A stretch of 64,000 nt of DNA, taken from contig CAVPVB010000007.1 of NCBI GenBank assembly GCA_963709085.1, positions 248,001-312,000 on the forward strand, written 5' to 3'. The translations under genes were made by a program, and so were the position numbers. Positions 34,348 to 42,635 of this stretch are shown in pieces; within the stretch, counting starts at the first letter, position 1, and each line of letters begins with the position of its first letter. The notes under the pieces were generated by a model, which was not told where the DNA came from, did not search any database, and saw only the letters and a program-made list of their open reading frames with translations. Source of the stretch: Rhodovastum sp963709085. GTDB lineage: Bacteria; Pseudomonadota; Alphaproteobacteria; Acetobacterales; Acetobacteraceae.

Positions 34348-34840
34348 GGGGCTGGTTCCTTTCGTGGCCGTGCGGCAACGTGCGGAACCCGGCGGCGATG
34401 TCAACCGGCAGGGGCGGGTCGCTGCCCCACCGACACCGCGATGGTCCCCGTTTCGGGTCATTCATCGCCCGTTTCCGCCTTCGCTTCGGGTTGGTCAGGC
34501 GCTTGTCCAGTCTTGCCGACACCTCGATCAGCCGGGTATGCCCCCAACATCGCGTGCCGGCTTCGGTCTTTGTCCGGATCGTATCGCTAGGAAAACATGA
34601 TGCCGGCCGCCTGAAAGCCGACCTGCGAATATATAGTATTTAAAGTGCAGGGAGAGATATGGTGCCTCGTCGTTTGGTGCTGGATGTTCCTGTCATCTTG
34701 CTGCCCACATTAAACGTCGATATTTCTTCCGGCAACCACAAGGTGACGCCGACAATCGCCGATTCCCGCAGCCGTCAGAGCAAGCGGTTCTTTCGTTTTA
34801 CTGTCAGATGATCAACGAAGCGGCTTCGGGCTGCAGCCAA
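34348..34840. other. Intergenic region with one possible small ORF
   Basis: A 493-bp gap without a clear gene. A 50-codon frame on the plus strand (34659-34811, MVPRRLVLDVPVILLPTLNV then a basic tail) has GGGAGAG before its ATG and could be a small peptide. It matches nothing known to me. The stretch around 34626-34640 (ATATATAGTATTTAAA) is very A/T-rich for this genome and may hold a promoter. Confidence 0.3.
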
Positions 34841-35641
34841 TCAGTTGTTAATGATATTGAACTGATGCAGTTCTTCTCGTGTCAGTGCCCGCCGTTTATT
34901 GTTAGGTATATTCGCGAATTCTGTCAGAAAATCGAGCGACAACCGCATCTGCACTAAATACTGCGCGATATCGGCGGCTACTTGTGCCGAATCCTGCTGT
35001 ATATCCTTAACGTCATCTTCGATGGCTAAGGGAATAAGGAATTCCGGCACGGTTGCTTGCGGGTTCTTCTGTTTTATCTCAGCAACAGCATTGTCAACCT
35101 TATCGGGGTCAAGCTGCATATTCGGATGCCGCTTGTTGAACTCGCTGACGCTGCGCGGCGGCTGTACGATTTCGTCATGCAGCCGGTCGGCCATCTGATT
35201 GCTGAACATATGCACTTCGAACGTGGCGCCGGGATCGATCACCCGCAATACGCCGCCCATAAAGGCAAAGTTGCACGCGCTGATGCAGCGCGCGCCTTCC
35301 GGAATGCGGGTGGTGAATCCGCCCCGGCGGATCATGGCGCCAATCTTGAGCCCCTCGTACAGATTACCACCGGGCGAATAGAATAGAATTTCGTTGATCG
35401 GCTTTGCCGCGGTGATCGCGGTAGAGAAACGCAAAGCGTCACCCTTATTGATCTCGCCCCAGACGAGAATGCTATTGGATCGACCGCTGGGGATCAGCGT
35501 GAAATTCAGATTGTCCGCCTTCAGCGCCACGCTGTCGTCCATTTTATTGGGCAGCGGCACAAAGATCCCATTGGTCTGCGCCCGTGCGCCCGCGCAGAGC
35601 AGCAGCAGCGCCACCAGGGCGACCGAAGACGGGCGCATCAT
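34841..35641 (-). CDS. ClpP/crotonase-fold periplasmic protein
   Basis: A 266-residue protein with signal peptide (PSSVALVALLLLCAGARA). After a beta-rich start come ILVWGEINKGDALRF, NEILFYSPGGNLYEGLKIG and ARCISACNFAFMGGVLRVI. SPGGNLYEGL followed by the S-A-C nucleophile turn is the layout of ClpP-like periplasmic proteins (COG3904 type). A His (EVHMFSNQ) and acidic residues follow at a fitting distance, so a serine peptidase activity is possible. ATGA overlap with the lipoprotein gene upstream fixes the start at 35641 and suggests a functional pair. Confidence 0.7.
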   Translation of the reverse strand: MMRPSSVALVALLLLCAGARAQTNGIFVPLPNKMDDSVALKADNLNFTLIPSGRSNSILVWGEINKGDALRFSTAITAAKPINEILFYSPGGNLYEGLKIGAMIRRGGFTTRIPEGARCISACNFAFMGGVLRVIDPGATFEVHMFSNQMADRLHDEIVQPPRSVSEFNKRHPNMQLDPDKVDNAVAEIKQKNPQATVPEFLIPLAIEDDVKDIQQDSAQVAADIAQYLVQMRLSLDFLTEFANIPNNKRRALTREELHQFNIINN

Positions 35642-36159
35642 GTCTGGGCGACCCAGCCACCATCGGTTGAGCGGCAATACCGCGAATTCTGAACCACTTG
35701 CTCGCCCTTGATGTAAGCGACTTCACGCACCGTACGGCATTCGCCGCCTGAAGCTTCGCGCTGGACGGCAACCACGGTCGCGGAACCTCGCGCACCGGTG
35801 TCGTGGTTGGAAGTCCAAGGGGCGCTTCTGGCCGGCGGGCGCGGCTGCCCCCCGTTGGGCGGGTAATAGGCAGGTTCGGCGAGCGCCTCCTGGGTGGCTG
35901 CCAAGGCGCGCTGGCGATCTTGCTCGTCCAGTTGCCGGCCGATGGCGCTGCCGATGAAATACCCGCCGGCAGCGCCGAGTGCCGCGCCGATCAATGTGCC
36001 CGTCGTGTTATTGCCGATTGCGTGGCCAAGCAGGCCACCGAAAAGAGCCCCGCCGCCGGCGCCTACGAGCCCGCCGGTTTGCTCGTTCGTTTGACACCCC
36101 GCCAGGCACAGCGGCACCGCAACAAGAAATGCAACGCCAGAACGTGGATATGGCATCAT
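35638..36159 (-). CDS. Glycine-zipper outer-membrane lipoprotein
   Basis: A 173-residue protein. VAFLVAVPLCLAGCQTNEQ is a lipoprotein signal (lipobox LAGC). Residues about 28-75 form a Gly-zipper two-helix membrane segment (GAGGGALFGGLLGHAIG, GAALGAAGGYFIGSAIG) as in the Rickettsia 17-kDa antigen and SlyB-like proteins. The C-terminal region (GGECRTVREVAYIKGEQVVQ then two Cys) looks like the small beta domain of that family. It is co-translated with the ClpP-like protein. Confidence 0.75.
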   Translation of the reverse strand: MMPYPRSGVAFLVAVPLCLAGCQTNEQTGGLVGAGGGALFGGLLGHAIGNNTTGTLIGAALGAAGGYFIGSAIGRQLDEQDRQRALAATQEALAEPAYYPPNGGQPRPPARSAPWTSNHDTGARGSATVVAVQREASGGECRTVREVAYIKGEQVVQNSRYCRSTDGGWVAQT

Positions 36160-36424
36160 TACCCTCCGATTCCGCCCTGTCTTTGTCAGATTTTGTCACC
36201 CACGCTCCGTGAAGCGGCAACGGACACGTTCATCGAACGACATCAAGGCACGGATCACGCACCCAAAACAAGTTTAGTTACCGTTGCGCCTTGGTAGCGT
36301 TGATCCATGTCAACGTGGCCCTTCCCAGGGCATCGATGCCACCAGGGCGGCCCGACCCGGTGCGGCCGCCCCAGCCCGCAGCGCGCATCCGCGCGACGGT
36401 CGGTTGACCCCTGCACCCCCTTCC

Positions 36425-38443
36425 TCAGCCCGCCCGCACCTCCGCCAGGAACCGGCCGACCTCGCCGCGCAAATCCTCGGCCTGGCCGGACAGGGTGCCC
36501 GCCCCCTTCAGCACCTGCCCCGCCGCGCGGCCGGTTTCCTGCGCGCCCGCGCTCACGTCGATGATGGTCTCGCTCACCATCCGCGCGCCCTGCGCCGCCT
36601 CCTGCACGTTGCGCGCGATCTCCCTTGTCGCCTCACCCTGCTGATCGACCGCCTGGGCGATCGCCGCGGCGATCCGGCTGACCTCCTCGATCGTCGTCGC
36701 GATGCCGCCGATCGCCGTCACCGCCTCCTGGGTGGCGCCCTGGATGCGGCCGATCTGCTTGGCAATGTCGTCGGTGGCGCGCGCGGTCTGCGCCGCCAGC
36801 CCCTTCACCTCGCTCGCCACCACCGCGAAGCCGCGGCCGGATTCGCCGGCGCGGGCCGCCTCGATGGTGGCGTTCAGCGCCAGCAGGTTGGTCTGCCCGG
36901 CGATGCTGCTGATCAGGCTCACCACGTCGCCGATCTGCTGCGCCCCTTCGGCCAGCGCCCGCACCACCCCGTCGGTGCGCCGCGCATCCGCCACCGCCCG
37001 GTGCGCGATCGTCGCCGACTGCGCCACCTGGCGGCTGATTTCGGTGGTCGAGACCGACAATTGCTCGGCCGCCACCGCCACGGTCTGCACGTTGACGCTC
37101 GCCTGCTCGGCGGCCGACGCCACGGTGGCCGATTGGCCGGTGGTCTGCTGCGCGGTGCCCTCCATGGTCGAGGCCGTGTCGCGCAGGCCGGTGGCCGCCT
37201 CGGCCACCTGCCCGACCAGCTGGCCGATTTTCGCCTCGAACCCGTTGGCCAGCGCGCGCAGCGCCGCCCGGCGTGCCGCCTCGGCTTCCTGCGCCTGCAC
37301 CGCCTGACGCGTGCGCAGCGCCGCCGCCTCGCGCATGCCGTCGCGGAACACCTCCAGCGCGCGCGCCATCGCGCCCAGCTCGTCCTGCCGGTCGCGGGCC
37401 GGGATCGGCGTGTCCAGCCTTCCCTCGGCGAGCGACCCCATGGCGGCGGTCAGCCGCGTCACCGGACCGGCGATGCCGCGGGCGAGCAGCACCGACAGCA
37501 CCAGCCCGAGCAGCACCGACCCGCCGGCCATCAGCATGCCGCGCGTTGTCGTGTCGTCCAGCGTGCTCTGCAGCGCCCCGTGGGTCTTCAGCAGCATCTC
37601 GTTCTGCGAGGCGCTGGTGCGGGCCAGCAGGTCGGCAACCTGCGCGCCGAGTTCGGCATTGGTGTGGTCCACGATGCGGTCCACCTCCAGCACCACCGGC
37701 ACCAGGGCGTCGAACGCCGCGCGGTAGCGGGAGGTGAGTGCCGCCAGTTGCTGCAGGCGCTCGTTCTCGCCGCCATTGCCGTGCCGCAGCGCCTCGATGC
37801 GGCCGGAGAGGGCCTCGAGATATCCGTTCGCCCGCGGGACCTCCTCCTGCTGGCCGTCGGCCATGAAGCGGCTGGCGGCGATTTCGGCCCGCAGCAGCCA
37901 TGCCTGCGCGGTGCCGGTTTCGGCTGCGACGGTGGCATCGCCGCTGGTGCGGGCGCCGGCCAGCAGCACCTCGAACAGCGGATTTGCCTCGCCGCCCAGG
38001 GCCACGAGCTGGCGTTCCATCACCTTGCGGGCGGCCAGGCGCGCGGTCAGCCGCTGGGAATTCGCGGCGTACTGGCCAATCAGCGTGGCGGCCTCGGTGA
38101 GGGCGGCGCGCCGCGTCGGGTCGATCGCCATCGCGGCGCCCGCATTCGTCTCCTCCCGGGCGGTGGCCAGCAGGGTGGAGAGCTGCGCCGCTACCGCCGG
38201 GTCGCCGCTGCGCCGGAACGCCAGCACCTCCCGCCGCGCCTCGGTGAAGCTGTTGGCGATATGCACCACCCGCGCGGCGTTGTGGGCGACCCTGTCGTAG
38301 GTCGCGAACTCGCCGCCGATGGTGCCGATGCCGAGATGGTCGGACACGCCGAGGGCTACGAGCAGCAGCAGCACCACGCCGAAGCCGAGCGCGATGCGCA
38401 CGCCGATCGGGGCGCGCAGGGTGAAGCGAGGGGCAGGGGCCAT
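36425..38443 (-). CDS. Methyl-accepting chemotaxis protein
   Basis: A 672-residue receptor. One N-terminal helix (IGVRIALGFGVVLLLLVALG) precedes a helical periplasmic sensor of about 270 residues, long enough for a bimodular four-helix bundle. A second helix (LMAGGSVLLGLVLSVLLARG), a HAMP domain (PVTRLTAAMGSLAEGRLDTP) and the signalling hairpin with tip SLISSIAGQTNLLALNATIE then FAVVASEVKGLAAQTARATD follow. No C-terminal CheR/CheB-docking pentapeptide. GAGGTG lies before the ATG at 38443. No che genes are nearby, so it is an orphan receptor; ligand unknown. Confidence 0.9.
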   Translation of the reverse strand: MAPAPRFTLRAPIGVRIALGFGVVLLLLVALGVSDHLGIGTIGGEFATYDRVAHNAARVVHIANSFTEARREVLAFRRSGDPAVAAQLSTLLATAREETNAGAAMAIDPTRRAALTEAATLIGQYAANSQRLTARLAARKVMERQLVALGGEANPLFEVLLAGARTSGDATVAAETGTAQAWLLRAEIAASRFMADGQQEEVPRANGYLEALSGRIEALRHGNGGENERLQQLAALTSRYRAAFDALVPVVLEVDRIVDHTNAELGAQVADLLARTSASQNEMLLKTHGALQSTLDDTTTRGMLMAGGSVLLGLVLSVLLARGIAGPVTRLTAAMGSLAEGRLDTPIPARDRQDELGAMARALEVFRDGMREAAALRTRQAVQAQEAEAARRAALRALANGFEAKIGQLVGQVAEAATGLRDTASTMEGTAQQTTGQSATVASAAEQASVNVQTVAVAAEQLSVSTTEISRQVAQSATIAHRAVADARRTDGVVRALAEGAQQIGDVVSLISSIAGQTNLLALNATIEAARAGESGRGFAVVASEVKGLAAQTARATDDIAKQIGRIQGATQEAVTAIGGIATTIEEVSRIAAAIAQAVDQQGEATREIARNVQEAAQGARMVSETIIDVSAGAQETGRAAGQVLKGAGTLSGQAEDLRGEVGRFLAEVRAG

Positions 38444-38553
38444 GTTGGTCACCTCAGGGGAGACGTGAATGTTTCCCCTTTGGCACGACCTTCTGAAGAT
38501 TCCGTTTGCAACCGAGCCGACCCACCCGGTGCTTTTCTCAGCCACCGGTTGTT

Positions 38554-41500
38554 TCAGTATTCGAACTGGTAGGTGATCCCCACGCTGGTGCCGGAATCCT
38601 GGCCCGACGTGCTGGCCCCGGTCGCCCCCTGCTGGCTCTGCCCCACCGTGGCTTCCGCCTTCAGCCCGCGGTACAGGTCAACCTGAACGATCGCCTGGGT
38701 GCTGTTGCCGCCGGTGCCCTGCTTGGCGCCGACATACACGCCCTGCGCCACGTAGCGCCCGGCCTCCACCGCCGTGCCGGTGCCGCCGGCGCCACTGCCC
38801 ACCGACAGCCGGTCCAGCCCCAGCCCGCTGCGCAGCTTGTCCAGCGGGTCCAACCCGCCGCCGCCCACCCCCGAAATCTGCGCCAGGGCGCCGGCGATCT
38901 GCACCAGTTGCAGCGGACTCAGCGTGGTGGAGCTCTGGTGGAACAGCAGCCACGCCAGCACCTCATCCTGCGGCAGCGGCGGGGTGGACGAGAGCGTGAT
39001 CTTCGGCGCGCTGGCATAGCCGGTGATCGCCAGGTTGGCGATGACGGTGCCGTTATTGCTGGTGGCCAGGAAATTCAGGGTCGGATCGATCTTGCCGCTG
39101 CCGTCGAACCCGACCTCGCCGCGGGTAAACTCCAGGGTGATGCCGGCGATCGCGAATTCGCCGCGGCGCATCTTGAAGCTGCCGTCCGGTTGCGGCGCCG
39201 CGGCGGTGCCGCCGATATGCAGCTCGCCCGACAATTCGGCATCCAGCCCGCGGCCGCGCACGAAAATCTGCGAGGGCGCGGCCAGCGTCAGGTTCAGATT
39301 GATATCCGGCCCGGGCGCCGGCGGGGGCGGCGGCTTCTGGCCGGGGCGGCGCACATCCAGCACCGCGACCGAGGTGGGGATGCGCTCGGGGATGCGGATC
39401 TCGGCCCGCTGGATGGTTATCTTGCCCGCCGCGTCCAGCCGCCCCGCCGCCTCGCCGCGCAGCGAAAGATCGGCGTTGAGCGTCGCGGTCAGACGGTCGC
39501 TGGCCAGCGGGCTGGCGTTGCGCATGGTCAGGGTGAGTGCGACCGGCATCGGCGCGGTCAGGCCCACGGTGCCGGCGGCGGAGATCGTGCCCTTGCCGGC
39601 GCGGGCGGTGAACCGGGCGATGCGCACGGTCTGCCCCTCCGCCTGCACCACCGCCTCGATATCGGACAGCCGGGCGCCGAGGGCGAAATCCTGCACTTCG
39701 CCACCGGTCAGCCGCAGCGTGCCGCCGGCATTCGGCGCGGCGAGGGTGCCTGCAAGGGTGGCATCCAGCGCGATCCGCCCGCGCGCCTGCCGTCCGCTCA
39801 CGGACAGGATCGGGTCGAGGGTCGCCAGGTCCAGGCTGCCGGCGGCGCGCAGGTCGATCGCCCCGGTTGGCGCCAGCGGCGCGGTGCCGGCCAGCGTCAG
39901 CCGGTTCTTCCCGGCGGTCAGCGCCGCGTCCAGCCGGGCCGAGTCGCCTTGCAGCGTCGCGGTGGCGGTCAGCGAGGCCGCGGGCAGGCCGGCGGCCGGG
40001 CCGGTGCGCAGGCGCATGCCGGTCGCGGCCAGCCGGGCCGTGCCGGTCGGGCGCGTTGTCGTGCCGGCGAGTTTCGCGTCGGCTTCCAGTTTCCCGTCCG
40101 CCTGCAGGTCGGGGGCGACGATGCGGGCGAGGTCGGCGGTGACATTGCGCAGCGAGGCGGTCAGGTCGAGCGTCGGGCTGACCCGCCCGGCCACGTCCAG
40201 CACCGCGTCGCGCAGGCCCATCCGCAGCCGGTCCACCGCCACCCCGTCGGCGAAGGAGAGCCGGGCCGGGGCCAGCAGGCGCAGCGTTTCGCCCTTCCAG
40301 CCGGCCTGCAGGTTCCTCACCCCGAGCGTCCGCCCTGGCGCGTCCAGCGTGGCGCTGGTCTGCACCGACAGGTCGGCCCCGGACACCCCGGTCAGAGTGG
40401 CCGACAGCGCCAGGGCCAGCGCGTCCTGCGGTCCGGTGGCGTCCAGCCGCAGGCCGCCGCCGATGCTCCCCGCACTGAGCCCGGCGACGTTCAGCCGCGC
40501 CTCGGTCACCGGCTTGCCCGCCGGGTCGCGCACTCGCGCGGTCAGGGTGGCCTCGCCTACCGAGGCCTGCCCCGGCAGGCCGGCGTTGCGCGCCTTGAGA
40601 TCGAGCACGGCCACCGGCACGCCGCCCTGCTGTTCGGTGCGCAACACGGCGTCGATCGCGCCGGCGAGGCGCTGCCCGGCGAGGCGGGAGAACTCGCCCA
40701 GATCGCCCAGTTTCACCGTCAGCGTCCCGAGCGGCAGGGTCGCGCCCGGCGGCAGTTCCAGCTTGCCGTCCGCATGGGTGCTGCGCCAGTCGGCGCGGCT
40801 GATGTCCAGGTGCAGGGTGCCGCCGGCATCGCGCGTCGCCTGCGCCGCGAGCGCCAGCGGCGCCCCTTCCAGCCTTCCCTCGGCGGTCACCGTGCCGGCG
40901 GGATGCCCCGGCAGGCCCTGCGCGGCGACGCTGGCATGCAGCGGACTGCGCGGGAATCCCGAGGTCGCGACATCGCCGGTGATGTCGGCGGTGACGGAAA
41001 GATCGTCGGTCCGGCCGGTGGCCTGTCCGGTCGCGGTCAGGGTGCCGTCCAGCTGACCGGCCAGCGCCTTGAGCTCGGACAGGCCGACCCGCCAGTCCAG
41101 CGCCAGCTTGCCGCCGTCCAGGGAGCCATGCGCCGCCACGCTCAGCGTCCGCCCGTCCACCTGCAGCCGCGTGAGGGAAACCGAGGAGCCGCGCAGCGTC
41201 GCCGACACGCCGAGTTTGCCATCCGGCCCGAGCAGCGCCGGCAGCGGCGCCATGCCGCCGGTGATCGCCAGCGTTCCGTCGGCGGCGACATGCGTGCCGG
41301 CGTCATCCTGGGTGGCCTTGAGGGTCAGCGCCGTGCGTCCCCGCACCTCCACCCCGCCGGCCGCGGCCAGCGGTGCCAGATCGGGCAGGGTCAGGGTGGC
41401 ATCGGCCGACAGCGCGCCCGCCGTCCGCGCGCTGCCCGCCAGCGCGATGAGCGGGTGCGCGAGCGAAAACCGCACCGGCCGGCCGGGCGCGTCCAGCCCG

Positions 41501-42591
41501 GCATCGACGCTCAGGCGCAGCGGCGCGGCGGCGAGCAGATCGGGCTTCGGCCCGGGCAGGCGCAGGCCCTCGGCGGTCGCCTCCAGCGTCGCCGCCCCGG
41601 CGTGGCCGGCGGCCTGCACGGACAGAAGGCGCAGCCCCGCCCCGGCCGATTCCAGCCCGTCCAGCCGCAGCGTCGCGGTGGCTTCCGGGGCGGCGAGGCG
41701 GCCGTGCACATGCGCCTCCAGCGCCACCGCCTGCCAGGCCAGGTCCGGCCGCGGCCGCATCGCCGGGGCGCTCGCCGTCAGGTCGAGGTCGCCCGCCATG
41801 CCGGTCAGGTCCAGCGTGCCCTTCGCGTCGGCGCGCAGCCGCCCGGCGGTGGCGGCGAGCGACAGCGCCACCGCATTCCATGGCCCGTCCACCGCAACGG
41901 TGGCGCCGATCGCCCCCAGCTCCGGCAGCCCGGCGAGCTGGCTGACCACGCCGCCGGCCGGCTCCTGCGCCTGCAGATGCGCGCGGATGGCGGCGGCGTC
42001 GATCCGCCCGTCCAGATGGTAGCTGCCCGGCCCGTCCAGCCGCTCGATCGCCAGCGTGGCCTCGCCCGCCCACAGCGCGGTGAGGCGGCCGCTGCCATCC
42101 ACCGACAGCGCCGCCGCCCTGCCGGCTACCGGCGCGGCCAGCTCGAGCCGGCCGACCTGCAGCCGCGCCAGATCGACCGGAACCGGCAGGTCAGTCGTCC
42201 CCCCTGCTGCCGGCGAAGGTTCGGACGGGGCGGCAACGGGCAGCCGGGCGACGCCGATACGGCTGGCGGTCAACGCCCCGATGCGCGCCTCGCCGGCCAG
42301 CAGGGACAAGGGGGAAAAATCCAGCGCGGCGTCCTGCACGGTCAGCCACACGCCGCCGGCGTCGCGCAGCTCGATGCGGTCCAGCCGCAGCGCCGTCGGG
42401 AAGCTGCCGGCCAGGCCCGTGAGCGTCACCTGTCCGCTGGTGACCTGAGCCGTGACGCGCTCCGCCAGCCGGCGTCCCGGATCGGTGTTCAGCCCGACCA
42501 GCGCCACCGTCAGCGCCAGCACGGTCAGCACGACCGCCCCGCCGGCCACCCAGGCCAGGATGCGCAACGCCCGCATCAGACCGCCCTTCAT
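38554..42591 (-). CDS. tamB: Translocation and assembly module subunit TamB
   Basis: A protein of about 1345 residues, long for a bacterial gene and normal for TamB. An inner-membrane anchor (ILAWVAGGAVVLTVLALTVA) is followed by about 1000 residues of repeating beta strands (L-D-A-T-x-x-L-G and similar) that build the periplasm-spanning hydrophobic groove. The C-terminal DUF490 domain starts near PEDINLNLTLAAPSQIFVRG-like PDINLNLTLAAPSQIFVRG and ends GTSVGITYQFEY with the terminal aromatic. With TamA it serves outer-membrane protein insertion or lipid traffic. The start at 42591 is linked to tamA through a mini-ORF; ATG 42576 is also possible. Confidence 0.9.
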   Translation of the reverse strand: MKGGLMRALRILAWVAGGAVVLTVLALTVALVGLNTDPGRRLAERVTAQVTSGQVTLTGLAGSFPTALRLDRIELRDAGGVWLTVQDAALDFSPLSLLAGEARIGALTASRIGVARLPVAAPSEPSPAAGGTTDLPVPVDLARLQVGRLELAAPVAGRAAALSVDGSGRLTALWAGEATLAIERLDGPGSYHLDGRIDAAAIRAHLQAQEPAGGVVSQLAGLPELGAIGATVAVDGPWNAVALSLAATAGRLRADAKGTLDLTGMAGDLDLTASAPAMRPRPDLAWQAVALEAHVHGRLAAPEATATLRLDGLESAGAGLRLLSVQAAGHAGAATLEATAEGLRLPGPKPDLLAAAPLRLSVDAGLDAPGRPVRFSLAHPLIALAGSARTAGALSADATLTLPDLAPLAAAGGVEVRGRTALTLKATQDDAGTHVAADGTLAITGGMAPLPALLGPDGKLGVSATLRGSSVSLTRLQVDGRTLSVAAHGSLDGGKLALDWRVGLSELKALAGQLDGTLTATGQATGRTDDLSVTADITGDVATSGFPRSPLHASVAAQGLPGHPAGTVTAEGRLEGAPLALAAQATRDAGGTLHLDISRADWRSTHADGKLELPPGATLPLGTLTVKLGDLGEFSRLAGQRLAGAIDAVLRTEQQGGVPVAVLDLKARNAGLPGQASVGEATLTARVRDPAGKPVTEARLNVAGLSAGSIGGGLRLDATGPQDALALALSATLTGVSGADLSVQTSATLDAPGRTLGVRNLQAGWKGETLRLLAPARLSFADGVAVDRLRMGLRDAVLDVAGRVSPTLDLTASLRNVTADLARIVAPDLQADGKLEADAKLAGTTTRPTGTARLAATGMRLRTGPAAGLPAASLTATATLQGDSARLDAALTAGKNRLTLAGTAPLAPTGAIDLRAAGSLDLATLDPILSVSGRQARGRIALDATLAGTLAAPNAGGTLRLTGGEVQDFALGARLSDIEAVVQAEGQTVRIARFTARAGKGTISAAGTVGLTAPMPVALTLTMRNASPLASDRLTATLNADLSLRGEAAGRLDAAGKITIQRAEIRIPERIPTSVAVLDVRRPGQKPPPPPAPGPDINLNLTLAAPSQIFVRGRGLDAELSGELHIGGTAAAPQPDGSFKMRRGEFAIAGITLEFTRGEVGFDGSGKIDPTLNFLATSNNGTVIANLAITGYASAPKITLSSTPPLPQDEVLAWLLFHQSSTTLSPLQLVQIAGALAQISGVGGGGLDPLDKLRSGLGLDRLSVGSGAGGTGTAVEAGRYVAQGVYVGAKQGTGGNSTQAIVQVDLYRGLKAEATVGQSQQGATGASTSGQDSGTSVGITYQFEY

Positions 42592-42635
42592 CGGAACGCC
42601 CCCATCAGAATGCCGGCCATCAGAACGCCCCCCAT
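42588..42635 (-). CDS. 15-codon mini-ORF bridging tamA and tamB
   Basis: The tamA stop reads TGATG, giving an ATG at 42633-42635. From it the frame MGGVLMAGILMGAFR runs to a TGA that overlaps the tamB ATG (ATGA at 42588-42591). The DNA is a tandem repeat of about 15 bp (unit CATCAGAACGCCCCC on the plus strand). Each unit supplies a G-rich ribosome-like site and an ATG. It could serve to couple tamB translation to tamA. Short length means the evidence is positional only. Confidence 0.45.
   Translation of the reverse strand: MGGVLMAGILMGAFR

Noticed and set aside
36284..38572. A 762-codon open frame on the plus strand opposite the chemotaxis receptor
   Set aside because: Antisense shadow of a clear receptor gene; composition (Arg, His, Gly) is non-protein-like.
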